64,000 nucleotides of DNA from Taeniopygia guttata (lineage: Eukaryota > Chordata > Aves > Passeriformes > Estrildidae). Position numbers and translations under genes: made by a program. Shown here piece by piece: positions 24,401-36,400 of this stretch. Where the stretch lies: the NCBI RefSeq assembly GCF_048771995.1, contig NC_133024.1:42880001-42944000 (forward strand), given 5' to 3'. The notes below the pieces were generated by a model. The model saw only the letters and a list, made by a program, of their open reading frames with translations. It ran no database searches and was not told where the DNA came from. How positions within the stretch are numbered: the first letter of the stretch is position 1; each line of letters opens with the position of its first letter.

Positions 24401-27387
24401 TGATCACAGGCTGCCAAAGGCTCACCTTGCAGCTAAAGAACTTCTACAGAAAGGTAACAGTAGAAGTAGCAAACCCAAAACCTGTGTATTGTAAATAAAA
24501 GCAATGTCTAGGTAAAGAAACTAGCATTTCAGCTATAGTTCTATTACTGCCATTCCTCATTGCTGTAGCTTCAAATCTGTGCAATCTAGGCAAACTGAGT
24601 TTTCCTGCTCCATGAAAATTGTGGAAAATTGTGGAAGCACAAACCAAGCCTCCTTGGCTTTAGCAATAAAGTCAGTCACAAGGGAGAGGGCTGAACAAGA
24701 TAAGGGTGGAAGGAGGACACAGATAATTTCTTCCATCTCTGCACAGCCCTAGGGGAGAAGTGGGACTAACCACTGCCAGAGCCCGTAAGACCCTGCAGAA
24801 ATATCCATCACTGTAGTGGGACTTGTGGGATGAAAGAAAGCGTTAAGGACCTGGAATCTGCACAGAGATGTAGGCTACTGACTCCCTAACCCCAGTGCTC
24901 CCTAAGGATAGGGTTCCTCTGTGGCACAGCTGCAAGAACAGTTGGGTTCCTGTGTGCTGGCACTAGGTTTACATTGCATAGTGTCTACATTGCATAAAGG
25001 CAAATGTCTACATTGCAAGCTTTTCTCCCTTTCACCTTCTCCCCTATGTGGTTTCTTTACAGGAAGGAACTGACAGAAGGCATATCTGGCACCAAGGTCT
25101 GACAGTGAGCAGGGCAATAGGGGGAAATTTTAATGGTAGTTGCTAAGTATTAAGGTACTAAAACTGAGGGGGAAATTTGTGGAAATATTCCAGTCATAAT
25201 TTTAGTAATAAAAACCTTCCAGGCCTGGCAGTGCTCTGCAGCACTTTTGAGAATTGTCCGTTTTGGTTAAGTTTTCAATGCCAAGGAAATAGTTCAGCTA
25301 TTTAGTAATAATTTATATTAGTTTGTAGTTTAAAATAATTACTGCATATTATTCCAGGAGAAAAGTCTTCTCTGTGCAGATAATTTTAGTAATTTTGCTC
25401 ACATACAACTTGTGTTGTATGTTTTAAAGAAACAAGCTATGCCAGGATGTAACTTTAAAATACTTAAGTCTCAAATGCCATCAATCAGAACATTGAAACA
25501 GTTCGTTTTATTGGGATTTTTCTCTGCCCAATTCTCTGTGGAAAAGAGTCTGATTCTCAGAGAAGCTTTCAAGACAAAAGAGAGGCAAAGCTTACTGAGC
25601 ACTGAAGAAAGAGATTCACATGTTAACAAGTGTCAGAAAAGTAGAACATGTTTTTTCTGGTGGTATCCTCTTTCAAACTACCATGCTTCACAGCCCAACT
25701 CTAGCTCCCCAAGTACATAGTGAATGGAACAGTAAATTTCTAGCTGTCCAAAAACCACTGGGAGATCAAGTGTAATTCCCCACAGCAGTTCTCCAGAACT
25801 CTGTGCTTGTGTGAGGAACAATGGCCACATTCTGCCTAACACATGCCATGTGTTTCTCTGTGTCCCAGGAGGAATTTGGCCTCAACAAAAACCCTCCTGC
25901 AGGCTCTGCCCGCAAAGAGTTGCTCTGCACCACCCCACATCATCCTCAATGACACTCAGGATAAAAAGTGTAAGGTTTTCCAGCAAGGAAACTATGAGGT
26001 AATAGTACTGTTGTCTAAAAAATACATCAGAGAAAAACAAACATCAGGGATTGAGGTTATTTAAGCTAAAGGACAATGCTGGCATGAGAACAAAGGGGTC
26101 TGACTGAGATGCACAGCATAGGTGATTCTGGTGACGCTAAGATAGCAAAGCCTTGGGTCGCTTTAAGTGAAAGCAACAGTAATCTTTACTGCCACATGCA
26201 GGCAATTTCTGCAGAATGCCATTGTTATTAACAGAAAAGGTGATGTGAAACCCAGATAGTAAACACCAGAAGTGTTTGCTTACCTGTTGAAATGGAAACA
26301 AACATAGAAGTCTGGTCACTGACAGTGCTTCTTTTTTCAGCTACAGGTAGATATCTGAGTGTTCTTGCCCTTTTAAAAGGATTGTCTTTAGTCACTCACA
26401 GCACATTTTGTGCATGAGGTCATTGTGACAATCCACAGCAGTGATAAACAAGAATTTCCAACTGAAATAAAAACTAAGTTTTAGTATCCCTACTGAATAT
26501 AACTAGATTGATGGGAGAAGAGTTTAAAATGGACTAATCAAGCATCACATTTTTTCCTTTCATGGACTAAGATTAGAAGAAACTATTTTCATCTTGTTGG
26601 TTTCAGGTCATTAGAACAGATCACAGAAATACATATTCCTCTCTGATGCAACTCATTCAAAGCTTGGAATCACTTTACTCCAAGATATATAGAATATTAT
26701 GATGGTATGAGTTTCACTCATCATACAAATCTTAATGAGCTGTTCCCTGCAAATCACTTTGAAGCAGTGCACGTCTGGGATTGTCATTCCCTCTGCCTTT
26801 TACAATCCATGCAAAGGATTAAAACTGTAGACCAGTGTAGTACCAAGAAGTAATTAATATCTTCATTAACAGCAGAATTGATTAATAATTCATTTGTAAT
26901 AGAATTAAAGCAAATAAAACAATATTGTGTAACACTGAGCACTGCAGAAACACCCTGAAGTGGTACTAACATACTACAAATCCTTAAGATTCACAAATGT
27001 CTTTACTTCCCAGAAAATTTGTGTACAGATCTTCAGGGGAAAAAACCCAATTAGAGTCATTGTATAAACCATGTAAAATGAGATGCACACGATTTTCAAT
27101 ATCAGTAAAAAGTACCAGCATTTCCTTGTCTCTCTGCTTCTCAGATGTTCAAGTTCTCTTTATTCCTTGGCTAGCCTATTTATAACTATTGCACAAGAGC
27201 ATATTGGGGCAGGATGCACAAACTCTCATACCCAGAACAGTCATGGCTGACCCATCCATGACTAGGCTAGCAGCGTGTTACACAATGTCTGTCAGATGCC
27301 TAAGGGGACTTAGACCAGACCATGAAAAGTACACTGGTGCTACTGCATGTGTACTCCCACATTTTTCCACCAACACTTGGTAAGCTT
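21431..27387. other. Intergenic region between RAB39A and CUL5, no gene recognised
   Basis: There is AT-leaning sequence with no recognised exon, LINE or LTR. It contains a near-perfect AT hairpin at 22,117-22,157 and three copies of an ACATTGCA-containing unit at 24,968-25,019. Short open frames resemble no known protein. Confidence 0.65.
22117..22157. repeat. AT-only inverted repeat (possible cruciform)
   Basis: The left arm AAATTAAAATTAATTA pairs with TAATTAAT-AA-TTTAATTT across a 7-base loop. That gives a 16-bp stem with a single 2-base bulge. Confidence 0.75.
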
Positions 27388-28260
27388 GGATGCAATAAAG
27401 AAACAATTGGAATAAAACAATTAAAATTCAATAAAATTATTAGAAATAAGCAATCAGAATAGAATATTATGATCTAATTTTGAATAACTGTATCCAACAA
27501 AACAATGGAATTGACAAAACTGGTTTGTTTTTTTAATATAGCAATTGAATAAAATGATTAATGAATTGAAATAAAACAATTGAAATAAACAAATCAGAAT
27601 AAAAACTATTGAAATAAAACAATTGGAATATTTTAAATTTAACAATTGAATAAAAAAATTAATGAATTCAAATAAATCAGAATTAAACTATTGAAATAAA
27701 ACAATTAGAAAAAAATAATTGAAATAGCAACTTTTAACTAGTTCAGATTTAAATGAGAATAATTGAAAATCAGATCATTGAAATAGAATGAAATAATTAG
27801 TAGAATTGAAACAGAATAATTGAAATAGAATAATTGAAATCACAACTGTCAAATTTAAATAAAATAATTAAATTGAATGATTGGAATTAAATAATTAAAC
27901 AAATTTTGTTGAGTAAAACAATCACATAAAATAATAAAATAATTAAGTGGAATTATTGGAATTAAATAATTAATTTGGATAAATTTAGTCTAGTAAAAGA
28001 ATTCTAAAATAATTGACAAACTGAAATAAAACAAAATGTAGAATTAAAATAAAACTAAACTATTAGAATACCAAATGAATCTAACAGAAACAACTAAATA
28101 AAACAATCTGAATAGATTCCAATAAAAAGATCAAACTAAATATAACTAGTAATGATCCAAAATACCAAATTGGAATTCTCATAATTGAAATTAATACAAT
28201 GAACAAAAGTAATGAAATAACCCAATAAAACGAACAGTCTTTAGAGACAAAAAACAATAC
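27388..28260. repeat. AT-rich degenerate tandem array with nested duplications
   Basis: Variants of GAAATAAAACAATT recur dozens of times over about 870 bases. Two larger duplications are visible: a unit starting near 27,542 recurs near 27,643 (about 101 bases), and one starting near 27,861 recurs near 27,936 (75 bases). There are hardly any G or C bases. It is not a clean microsatellite. Confidence 0.8.
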
Positions 28261-29337
28261 AAGAACTCACTACAATTGACCACAAGATTCCAATCACAAC
28301 TAAGTCACACATATAAATAAATTATATTTCTTATAACTTAATGATAAGGACCACAAACTTAAGGACAACTAACAAGACGGCCACCAAGGCCCTCTGTCAA
28401 TCCTAGGCCCCCCTGGCCCGCCTCCTTCTATATCGACCAATGTCGGCCTGTTCCCGCTCCCCCGCCCCTTCCAGGGAGGGGCCCGGCCCACTCACAACAT
28501 GGCTCCGCTGCCTCACACTCAAAATGGCACCTCAGGGCTGTCAGCACCACTCACCCTAAAATGAAAAATTAAACTTTTTACTTTTTCCAGGAAACAGTTA
28601 GTACCAACTAAATGCGTTCAAGTAGTCTTGAACTCAAACATAAAAATTAGCAGCTTATAAATTTTAATACCTCTGCTTTCACACTAACAGTACAATAAGC
28701 AGAACTTCTCTCTCTCTCTAACTAAATGCTTTTAAATTCACTTTCCCTGTCCGGTGAGTGGTCTGGGGATTCTTGGCTACCACCTCATCCCAGAACCTCA
28801 CTATACTGGTGCTCCCACCTTCCACACTCACACAATTAACTCGGCTAGAAACAGTTAAACAATAACCATTTGTATCCCAAATAATCAGTACCTAAAAAGC
28901 AATTATACCAACAAATTACATCCAGGTAGTCCGGGACTTGAAAGTAAAAACTATGTAACTGAAGTACCACTTAAAAGAAAAATAGCAATTATAAATTACC
29001 TACCTATGGTAGGTAGGGTCTACTCTCCTGACCCTAGCTCTCCATGCTAGGAGGAGATCCCAACTCTGACTCCAGCTCCTAATGAGCTGAACGGCCTCTC
29101 CCAGCCGGCCACTCTCACTTCCAGTCACCAGGCCAGGAGGATCTCCTAACTCCCCTTCCGTGGCTGAAACCAGGTGCGAACACCTGCCCGGTCCACTCCA
29201 TGCAGGACCAGGTGCATCCCCCACCCCGTGCGCCCGGCCATGCGGAGAATTAGGGTCCTACCCCCCCCCAGCCGGGACTCCATTCCCCCCCCCCTACCAA
29301 AAAGGAGGACATTCCCTAACGGGTGGCTCCCTATCAT
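28261..29337. other. Unidentified block between the AT array and a CR1 fragment
   Basis: About 1.1 kb mix GC-rich stretches (28,390-28,530; 29,100-29,330) with AT-rich ones. A segment near 28,597-28,660 has a diverged relative near 28,907-28,970. A small perfect palindrome (ACCTACC-tat-GGTAGGT) lies at 28,998-29,014 and a (TC)n run at about 28,706-28,719. It may be an unrecognised transposable element or LTR piece. Confidence 0.5.
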
Positions 29338-29602
29338 TGTTCCAACCTCCCTGCTCAAGCAGAGCCATCCTAGAGCAGAGGATTGTGCCCAGACAGTTCT
29401 TGAATTCTCCAGTGAGAGAGGCTCCACAACTTCTCTGGGCAACCTGTTCCAGTGCTCGGTCATCTTCACAGTAAAGAAGTTCTTCCTTATGTTCAGGTAG
29501 AACTTCCGTGCCCATTGTCTCTCATTCCAGTTGCTGCGCACCACTGAGAAGAGCCTGGTCCATCCTCCTGACACCCTTCCTTCAGATGCTTACACACTTA
29601 AT
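29338..29602 (-). mobile_element. CR1 LINE fragment, minus orientation
   Basis: On the minus strand it encodes the end of CR1 ORF2 (FYLNIRKNFFTVKMTEHWNR at about 29,436-29,495). It is truncated at both sides and lies just outside the CUL5 CpG island. Confidence 0.83.
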
Positions 29603-29808
29603 AATTCTGTAAACAGAACATTTGTGACAACTGGCACGAAGCGTGGCGGCTTAGCTGGATGGGTGTACGGCAGGGAATTGGCTTCTCGGCACACGGCTTA
29701 GTGCGGGTGGCCGTGCGGGGTGTGCCCGCGGTGCTCTCCGATCCCTCCGGCCGCGGGTGCGGGGGGCCGTGCCGCAGCACCCGCAGGGACAGGACGGCGG
29801 GACGGGGC

Positions 29809-29921
<113 letters not shown>

Positions 29922-30046
29922 GTCAAGTTGTTTCTGCGCTTACAAACCACAGCGCCCCGTCCCGCCGAACGCGGGGCTCCGTGCCGAGCCCCGCCCCGCG
30001 GGGCTGTGAGGGCAGCGGCGCCGGGCCGGGCGGCGCGGGCGGCGGG

Positions 30047-30062
30047 CCGGCAGGGGGCGCTG
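30047..30062 (+). promoter_or_regulatory. CTCF-like motif, plus orientation, in the CUL5 CpG island
   Basis: CCGGCAGGGGGCGCTG matches the CTCF core consensus CCASYAGRKGGCR at 12 of 13 positions, with G for A at position 3. Position in an unmethylated-type CpG island makes binding plausible. No binding data can be seen here. Confidence 0.5.
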
Positions 30063-30114
30063 CAGGCGGGCCCGCAGCCGCGCGGGGCGGCGGGGCCGCT
30101 CCCAGCGCCGCATC

Positions 30115-30188
30115 ATGTGGGCCCGGCCCCTTCCATGGAGCCGCGGCCGCCGAGCGCCGCCCGGGCGGACGCTGCCATGAGGCTCTGA
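30115..30188 (+). promoter_or_regulatory. CUL5: Two overlapping upstream ORFs in the probable CUL5 leader
   Basis: An ATG at 30115 opens 21 codons ending at 30180. An ATG at 30135 opens 17 codons ending at 30188 in another frame. Both stop well before the CUL5 ATG. Whether they are transcribed depends on the unknown start site. The 30135 ATG has T at -3, so its context is weak. Confidence 0.4.
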
Positions 30189-30335
30189 GGGGCGGCTGCG
30201 TGCGGAGCACCTGGCCGGTCCCAGCCGCTGCCGGGCTCGCCTCGCCTCGCCGCGGGACAAGGAAGCTGAGGCCGCCGCTGCTGCTGCTGCCGCTGCCGCC
30301 GCGGGTCCGACCGGGCGTGCGAGCGGCCCGGGGCC

Positions 30336-30341
30336 ATGTAA
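30336..30341 (+). promoter_or_regulatory. CUL5: Start-stop upstream ORF (ATG TAA) in the probable CUL5 leader
   Basis: An ATG followed directly by TAA lies 84 bases before the CUL5 ATG, with G at -3. If it is within the mature mRNA it could hold an initiating and terminating ribosome and lower CUL5 translation. The effect is inferred from studies of other start-stop elements. Confidence 0.5.
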
Positions 30342-30424
30342 AGCGGCAGCGGCCGGTGGGAGCCGAACCGAGCTCGAGCAGAGAAACCGCCGCGGCCGGC
30401 CGGGCAGGCCCCGCAGTGGGGATC

Positions 30425-30448
30425 ATGGCGACGTCTAATCTCCTAAAG
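30425..30448 (+). CDS. CUL5: CUL5 coding exon 1 (residues 1-8)
   Basis: This exon encodes MATSNLLK and ends at AAG|gtgaga. The ATG has a strong context (A at -3, G at +4). It sits in a CpG island and is followed by a 7.3 kb intron. The open frame runs upstream without an in-frame ATG, so this is the natural start. Confidence 0.94.
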
Positions 30449-33400
30449 GTGAGAGCGGAGCCCGGCCGAGTCCTGCGGGAGGAGGGGGGAGGCGGCGGGG
30501 CCGGGCGGCCCTGCGGGTGGCCGGACCGGACAGTGCGGCGGGGCCGGGGGCATGGCTGGGGGCAGGGCCAGGGTCGGGCCGCGGGTCCCGCTGGCCGGAG
30601 TTGCCGCTCCAGGGCCCACCCGCAGGTGAGCGGCCTTGGGTTGCCGGCCTCGGCCCGGCCCGGCCCCGCCGGCAGCTGCTGCCTGCTGCCAGCCCCGCGA
30701 TCCCTGCCCCCGGCTCTCCCGTCCCAAACACGCCCCGTTGGAAACAGCGTTGCGTCGTGCGGATAGACAGAGCACCGTGTCTTCTCTTTGTTTATTTAAG
30801 AAAATCCGGGTGTACGGAAGATGAGTTTTAAGTTAAACAAAGAGTTGGAAAATGTCTTCGCTGAGGGCAGGTGCCGTTATTGGGGTGGCCACCGTGTTCC
30901 AGTTTTTTTGTTGACTGCAGATTTCCTGCAAAGGAAAACTCCCGGAGGCCTTTCGCTTACGTTAAGCAGCTTTGCTTTTGTAGTCATATGTTTTCAAGCA
31001 CTTTCCTGGCGTTTGATGGCAGATGTCAGTCACCCCAGGCTGCTGCAGTTTGGAACGGAAGATTTCAGTGGGACAGTCCAGTGTTTGAGCTCAGGACTGC
31101 CTGTCCTGATCTTTGTGGTATGTATGAGGAGAAGACTCTGTGTGGCCTTTGAGGCCATGCTAGCACAGGGAAGATGGGCCTACTTGAAACCACTGTTATT
31201 AGTGCCTACAGTAAGTGTTTCTAAAACACCAGTTAACTACAGTGCTAAGACAGGCCTAGGGCAGGCTCTCTGCTTAACTTAAGGGATTGACAATTGAAGA
31301 TATATATAAATATAGGCATAAACATATGTTCAGTACTGCATGTTATAGTTCAGTGTGGTCCTGGAAAAGTGCTGCTTGCATTTTACTAACCTGACCTAAT
31401 TTGGATGCATAGATCTAGCCTGAATTTGCTGGTTTTATTTATTACTCTGGGACATTCATTGTGAAGAAATAAGAACTAATTTATCCCTTTGTTTCTTCAG
31501 GATATTAAAAAACCTCTATATTAAAAAGAAATGTTTTTTAAAATCTTCCTTGAAATTGAAATTAATTTTAATTAATTCCTGTATAGTTTTATGCCTGTAA
31601 GAAGTTGTTAGATATTTAAGCAGATAATACTTCAAAATACTTAAAAATCTAAAATTGAGGAACCCAAGAATACAGGCGAAAAAATAGTATCTCATAAGAA
31701 GAAATGTTATTTTTGTGGAAATGCATGTGTTCAGAGCAGGGCTCAGACAGATTTATCTACTTGTTAATGTTTTAGATCATCTATTTTCTGTGCATTTGAG
31801 GATTTCTCGAAAGTCCAGCACATGCTCTGATAATACATGTGATGGGATAGCCCACAGCAGATAGGAGAAACATAAGCCTGTAAGATTTGTCAGCATTCCA
31901 CTTCAGCTATTTTGAAAGAGCAATAAGTAGTAAAAACAGAGGCCTTGACTTGGTGGGTGCCAAACTGAACTCTTTTTGTTAACTGGTCATGATTTTGCCA
32001 TTGGCCTTTGAGTTGTCAGTGTTTTATATTGACAATAAGATATATATATGCGCAGTGTGTTTCAGGAAAAATGCTGCAGAGATATGTCTTGTAAAATAGG
32101 CATTTCTGGTCACTCAAAGTGTTATTAAGCATTTAGCTTACTAATTAGTCAGTTTTTCAATGACAATAAAGTATGATTCCTACATTACAGAAGGAAAGAT
32201 TATACAGTGATTTGACTTAGTTTATAATGGCAAGATAAACCAGTGTGAGAATTAGAACGAGGTAAGGTGCTTTGTTCCCCAGTTCCATTTGTCAGAGTGC
32301 TCTCTGAGAAGCAAACTGTTCATTCCAGGTCAGTGTTCCCTGGCAGTGCCTTGTGCCCTCTGAGTCTCCAACTTCTGCTTTCATCTTTAAGGGGAAAAAA
32401 AACCAATGTCTGGGCCCAGTAAAAATCCCAGGGTAAGGAAGGAGAGGTGTTAAAATCTGCAAGTTTTTTTCATATCTGTTTCAAATAAGCCTGCATAATC
32501 AAATCTGTGTTGGGTATAGACAGGCCTTAGTTTTGCCAGCATGAGCAGGACCTGACTATCTTCTTTTGTTTCCCCCCATCCTGGTCCAGCTTTCCGCATA
32601 GTTGAGACAATGAAGTGAAATATTCCTTTCTGATTCTATTAACAGATAGTAGCTGAATCCAAATCTGACTGGCCATCATAATTTTAGAGGGTGTCATTTA
32701 AACTCCATTAGTGCTTAATTTTCCTAATTGTAAATTCTTTTCTGAAAAGCATATTCTTGGAGAGCCTTCTTTAAGTGAAAAATTAGAATGACCAGTCGTG
32801 TTGAATCCTGGTGAGACAGAGCAAACTGTAATGTGATGGAACTGCTTAGTAAGAGCCATTACAGGGTCAGCTGGTACCTGCCCTACCTGTAGCAGAGCTG
32901 CTCTCCCTCGCTGCGGCAGTGGCTTTCTGATAGGTGACCAAGCCATTTCCAGCAGAGACCCTAGAGTTTTTTGTCTCAACACACATGTGACACTTCTAAA
33001 GTGGGATACTTCATTTCAGGTGCCCTGTAGGATTATAACTTGTTCTCTTTGCAGTGATGATACATTCTAAACCAATTCACCCATGTGACATGACGATACT
33101 TGAGTTTTTCTGCAGTTTGTGGAGCAGAGAGGACGTTAGCTTATTGTAGCACAAAGAAAACCTATAGCTGTATCCATGCTGGTAGATCTTTACAATATTG
33201 TAGGGCCTTACTGGAGCTGCCAGCAAATGCAGGAGTCTATCCTTGCAAGATGAACTCCACCATGAGCCTGATATTTGGAAAGAAGCAAGAAGAAGTTTTT
33301 CCCTGAGCTTAAATTAAATGACAATCACTGTTTACCTTTGTATCAGTTTGACCTGTGTGTTGCTGACAACTAGAAATACCTTTGAAGGTTTTGAATTTTT

Positions 33401-36400
33401 TGTCTTAGAGTGCATGTTTCCAGATCTGATTTTAAGTTTGTCTATTTTTTTTTTTTTTTGGCTGTTTTCATTTAGGATATCCTTAAGATATCCTTAAGAG
33501 TGTTGCACGTTAGTTAGTTACATTCAAAAGCTTTTCCTGTGGCAACTTGCTACAAGTATTACAAGTAGCATTTTAGAGCTACTTGTAGCGGAGATTAATC
33601 AGACAGTACTTGTTTCCGTTTGGGACATCATATTTCCTACTTCATCCCTCTGTGAGCTGGCCTCAGTATAAATACTGTCTGGAAACAATGGAGTTGTAGA
33701 GATGAACATGTTACTCAGATGTAGATCAGATGTACAGTAAGACCTAGAGATCACTTCTTTCATAAAGTACTATGTAAAGCATCTGGAGAGACCAGGATTG
33801 AATTTCTGTGTGGCCTGAGAGTTCCACAGAGACGTTTTGAAGTTCAAAAGGGAGAGTAGCATGAAGGTCGTGGTGTATTGCCTTGCCTTGTTATATCTGT
33901 TATGTTTAAGTGTTTATGAGTAGAATTGAAGAACATGGAAAAGTATAATGTGTAAAGTAGTATGTATTTCAAGTGAAGTTTAGTGTTAAAATGGAACTTT
34001 AAATCTTTATGAACAAATATATTGAACTGAATTTTAAAACAAAATATTTCATACGTGGAGTTGTTTTTTTAAGCATTAAAATTTAAACACTAGAATGGCT
34101 ACTTAAGGGTGTGGCCATCAACTGTAGTCTGTGTTTTCAGAGACTATTTGATAAGTGAAGTAATTTTATTTCATCAAAGTTATGCCTTACTGTTCTGTTT
34201 ACCTTTCATTTGGAACTGTGGTTGGAAGCAAAGTAGGAAAGAAAAATTGCCCAGGAAATACTGCTCAGAAATTGCATGTGTGACTTTGGTAACAACTAAG
34301 AATTGCCACTGTTTGACCTCCTCTTCTACTATAAAACCTGTTTTCTGTCATGTACTAAAAGAGATGGAAGTAGGTGGTATTTAATGCACCCTTTCTTCCT
34401 GTAATTACTGTAAAATTGTAATGTCATGGAAGCCTAAATCTAACTAAATGATGTTTCTGTAATCTTTTTTTTTTATTTCAGTAGAGCTTTCTATACTGTC
34501 TCTCAGAGCATCCTTCTCAAAAAAGGATAAACACATCATGTGATGGGTGAGCAACTGGTTCATTGTAGGAAATTGGGTGATGTCAGACTGGAGACCTGTC
34601 ATAAGTAGGGTTCCACCGGGCTCCATCTTAGGCTCTGTGCTCTTCAACATCTTCATAAATAACTTGGACATAGGACTGGAAGGGACACTAAGCAATTTCC
34701 TAGATGACACAAAACTGGGAAGAGCTGCTGACTCTTTTGAAGGCAGGGAGGCTGTTCAGAGTGACCTGAACAAATCAGAAGGCTGGGCAATCACCAACCA
34801 GATGAAGTCCAACATGGGAAAGTTCTGGATTCTGCACCTGGGATGGGGCAACCCTGGAAGTGCAGACAGACCAGGAAATAAAATGCTGGAGAGCAGTGCC
34901 ACACAAAGGGACCTGGGGGTCCTGTTTTGTGGCAAGTTGAATGTGAGCCAGCAGTGCCCTGGCAGCCAGGAGGGCCAGCCCTGTCCTGGGGTGTGGGAAT
35001 CCCTCTCTGGGGGGCATCAGGCACAGCATGGCCAGCCGGGCAAGGGAGGGGAGTGTCCTGCTCTGTTTGCTCTGCACTCTCCAGTGTTGGGGGCAGTTTT
35101 GGGCACCACAGTATATTAAAGACATTAATCTAGAGAGAATATCCAAAGGAGGGCAACAAAGATGGAGAAAGGCTTTGAGGGGAAACCATATGAGGAGTGG
35201 CTGAAATCACTGGATGTGTTCAACTTGGAGGACACTGAGAGGAGACATTGCAGTCTGCAGCTTCCTTGTGAGGGAAAGAGGAGGGGCAGGCACCGATCTC
35301 TTCTCTGTGGTGCCCAGGACCTGAGGGAATGGCCTGAACCTGTGTCAGGGGAGGTTTAAGCTGGCTATCAGGAAAAGGTTCTTCACCCAGAGAGTGGTTG
35401 TGCACAGGAACAGGCTCCCCAGGGAAGTGGTCACAGCACCAAGCCTGACAGAGTTTAGGAAGCAATAGGACTATGTTCTCTGGCACATGGTGTGATTGAG
35501 GATGGTCCTATGCAGGGTCAGGAGTTGGACTTTGATGGTCCTTGTGGGTCCCTTCCAACTCAGCTTATCCTTATTTCTGTGAATTGTTTGTTTAACTTAA
35601 AGATTAGTTGAGTAGGATTTTTCATCCATTAATTTTATTTCATCTTCTGCTTAATTAAAGAATAAAGAAGGAAATGTGGAAAAAAAATTACTCCTACATA
35701 TAGGAAACAAAGTTCTACACTTCTCTAATGGGATCTCAGGATAAGCTTTGTTTGAGGAATTCTTTTTAAGATACTGGTTACAAGTGGACACAGGGTTTTT
35801 TTACAACTGAAGTTGAGTTTTATTTGTGCCTCTTAGGATTAAGTAGGTAATTGCAATCTAAATCACTTAAACAGTTGCATTTGCAGTCCTCCTTCTCCCC
35901 ATGTTTTATAGTGAAACTAATCTTGTTCACAAAGATAGAGCATTCAGGTTTTATCTTCAGCTGGTTTTGGCGATGGTCTGAATTGCACTTCTCAAAAATT
36001 TCAGAACAGGTATTTTTACCTGTTCCACAAAACTTAAGGGGTCTTCTCTGATGTTTCATTCAAAAGGAAATCTTTTAAGGAAGTTGCTTTTACTTTTTTA
36101 ATAAAGTCTTTTCTGGAACTTCTCACTGTTCAGTAGCTGATATTTTATGTTCATTATCCTTCAAAGAGAGACTTGGAACAGGAGTATCTGCAAGTAGAAG
36201 CTAACATTTTTCACGTGAATAAAAAAGATTAGAGCAACGCATCAAACATTAGGAAGTAATTATAAAGCTGGCTTTGTATATAGGGGAAGCATTCAGTTGA
36301 TTTTCAAAGATGATGCATTCAAATTACTTTTTTTTTGCACTGGGAAAGAATAGGTAAAACCGTCTCTGAACAGCCAAACAATATTTCATGGAATCAGTGA

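Noticed and set aside
27388-28260. CRISPR-like array
   Set aside because: Units are degenerate, AT-only and have no unique spacers. The window is from a vertebrate.
29923-30831. Long open frames on both strands around the CUL5 first exon
   Set aside because: They are explained by the GC-rich CpG island. The only supported coding piece is the 24-base CUL5 exon 1. The plus frame runs in from 29,981 in phase with CUL5 but begins with GTG, not ATG.
34547-35119. 190-codon frame with reverse-transcriptase motif taken as a live gene
   Set aside because: It is a CR1 LINE remnant. The frame loses the CR1 sequence after FLDDTKLG through frameshifts, and 5' and 3' parts of ORF2 are missing.
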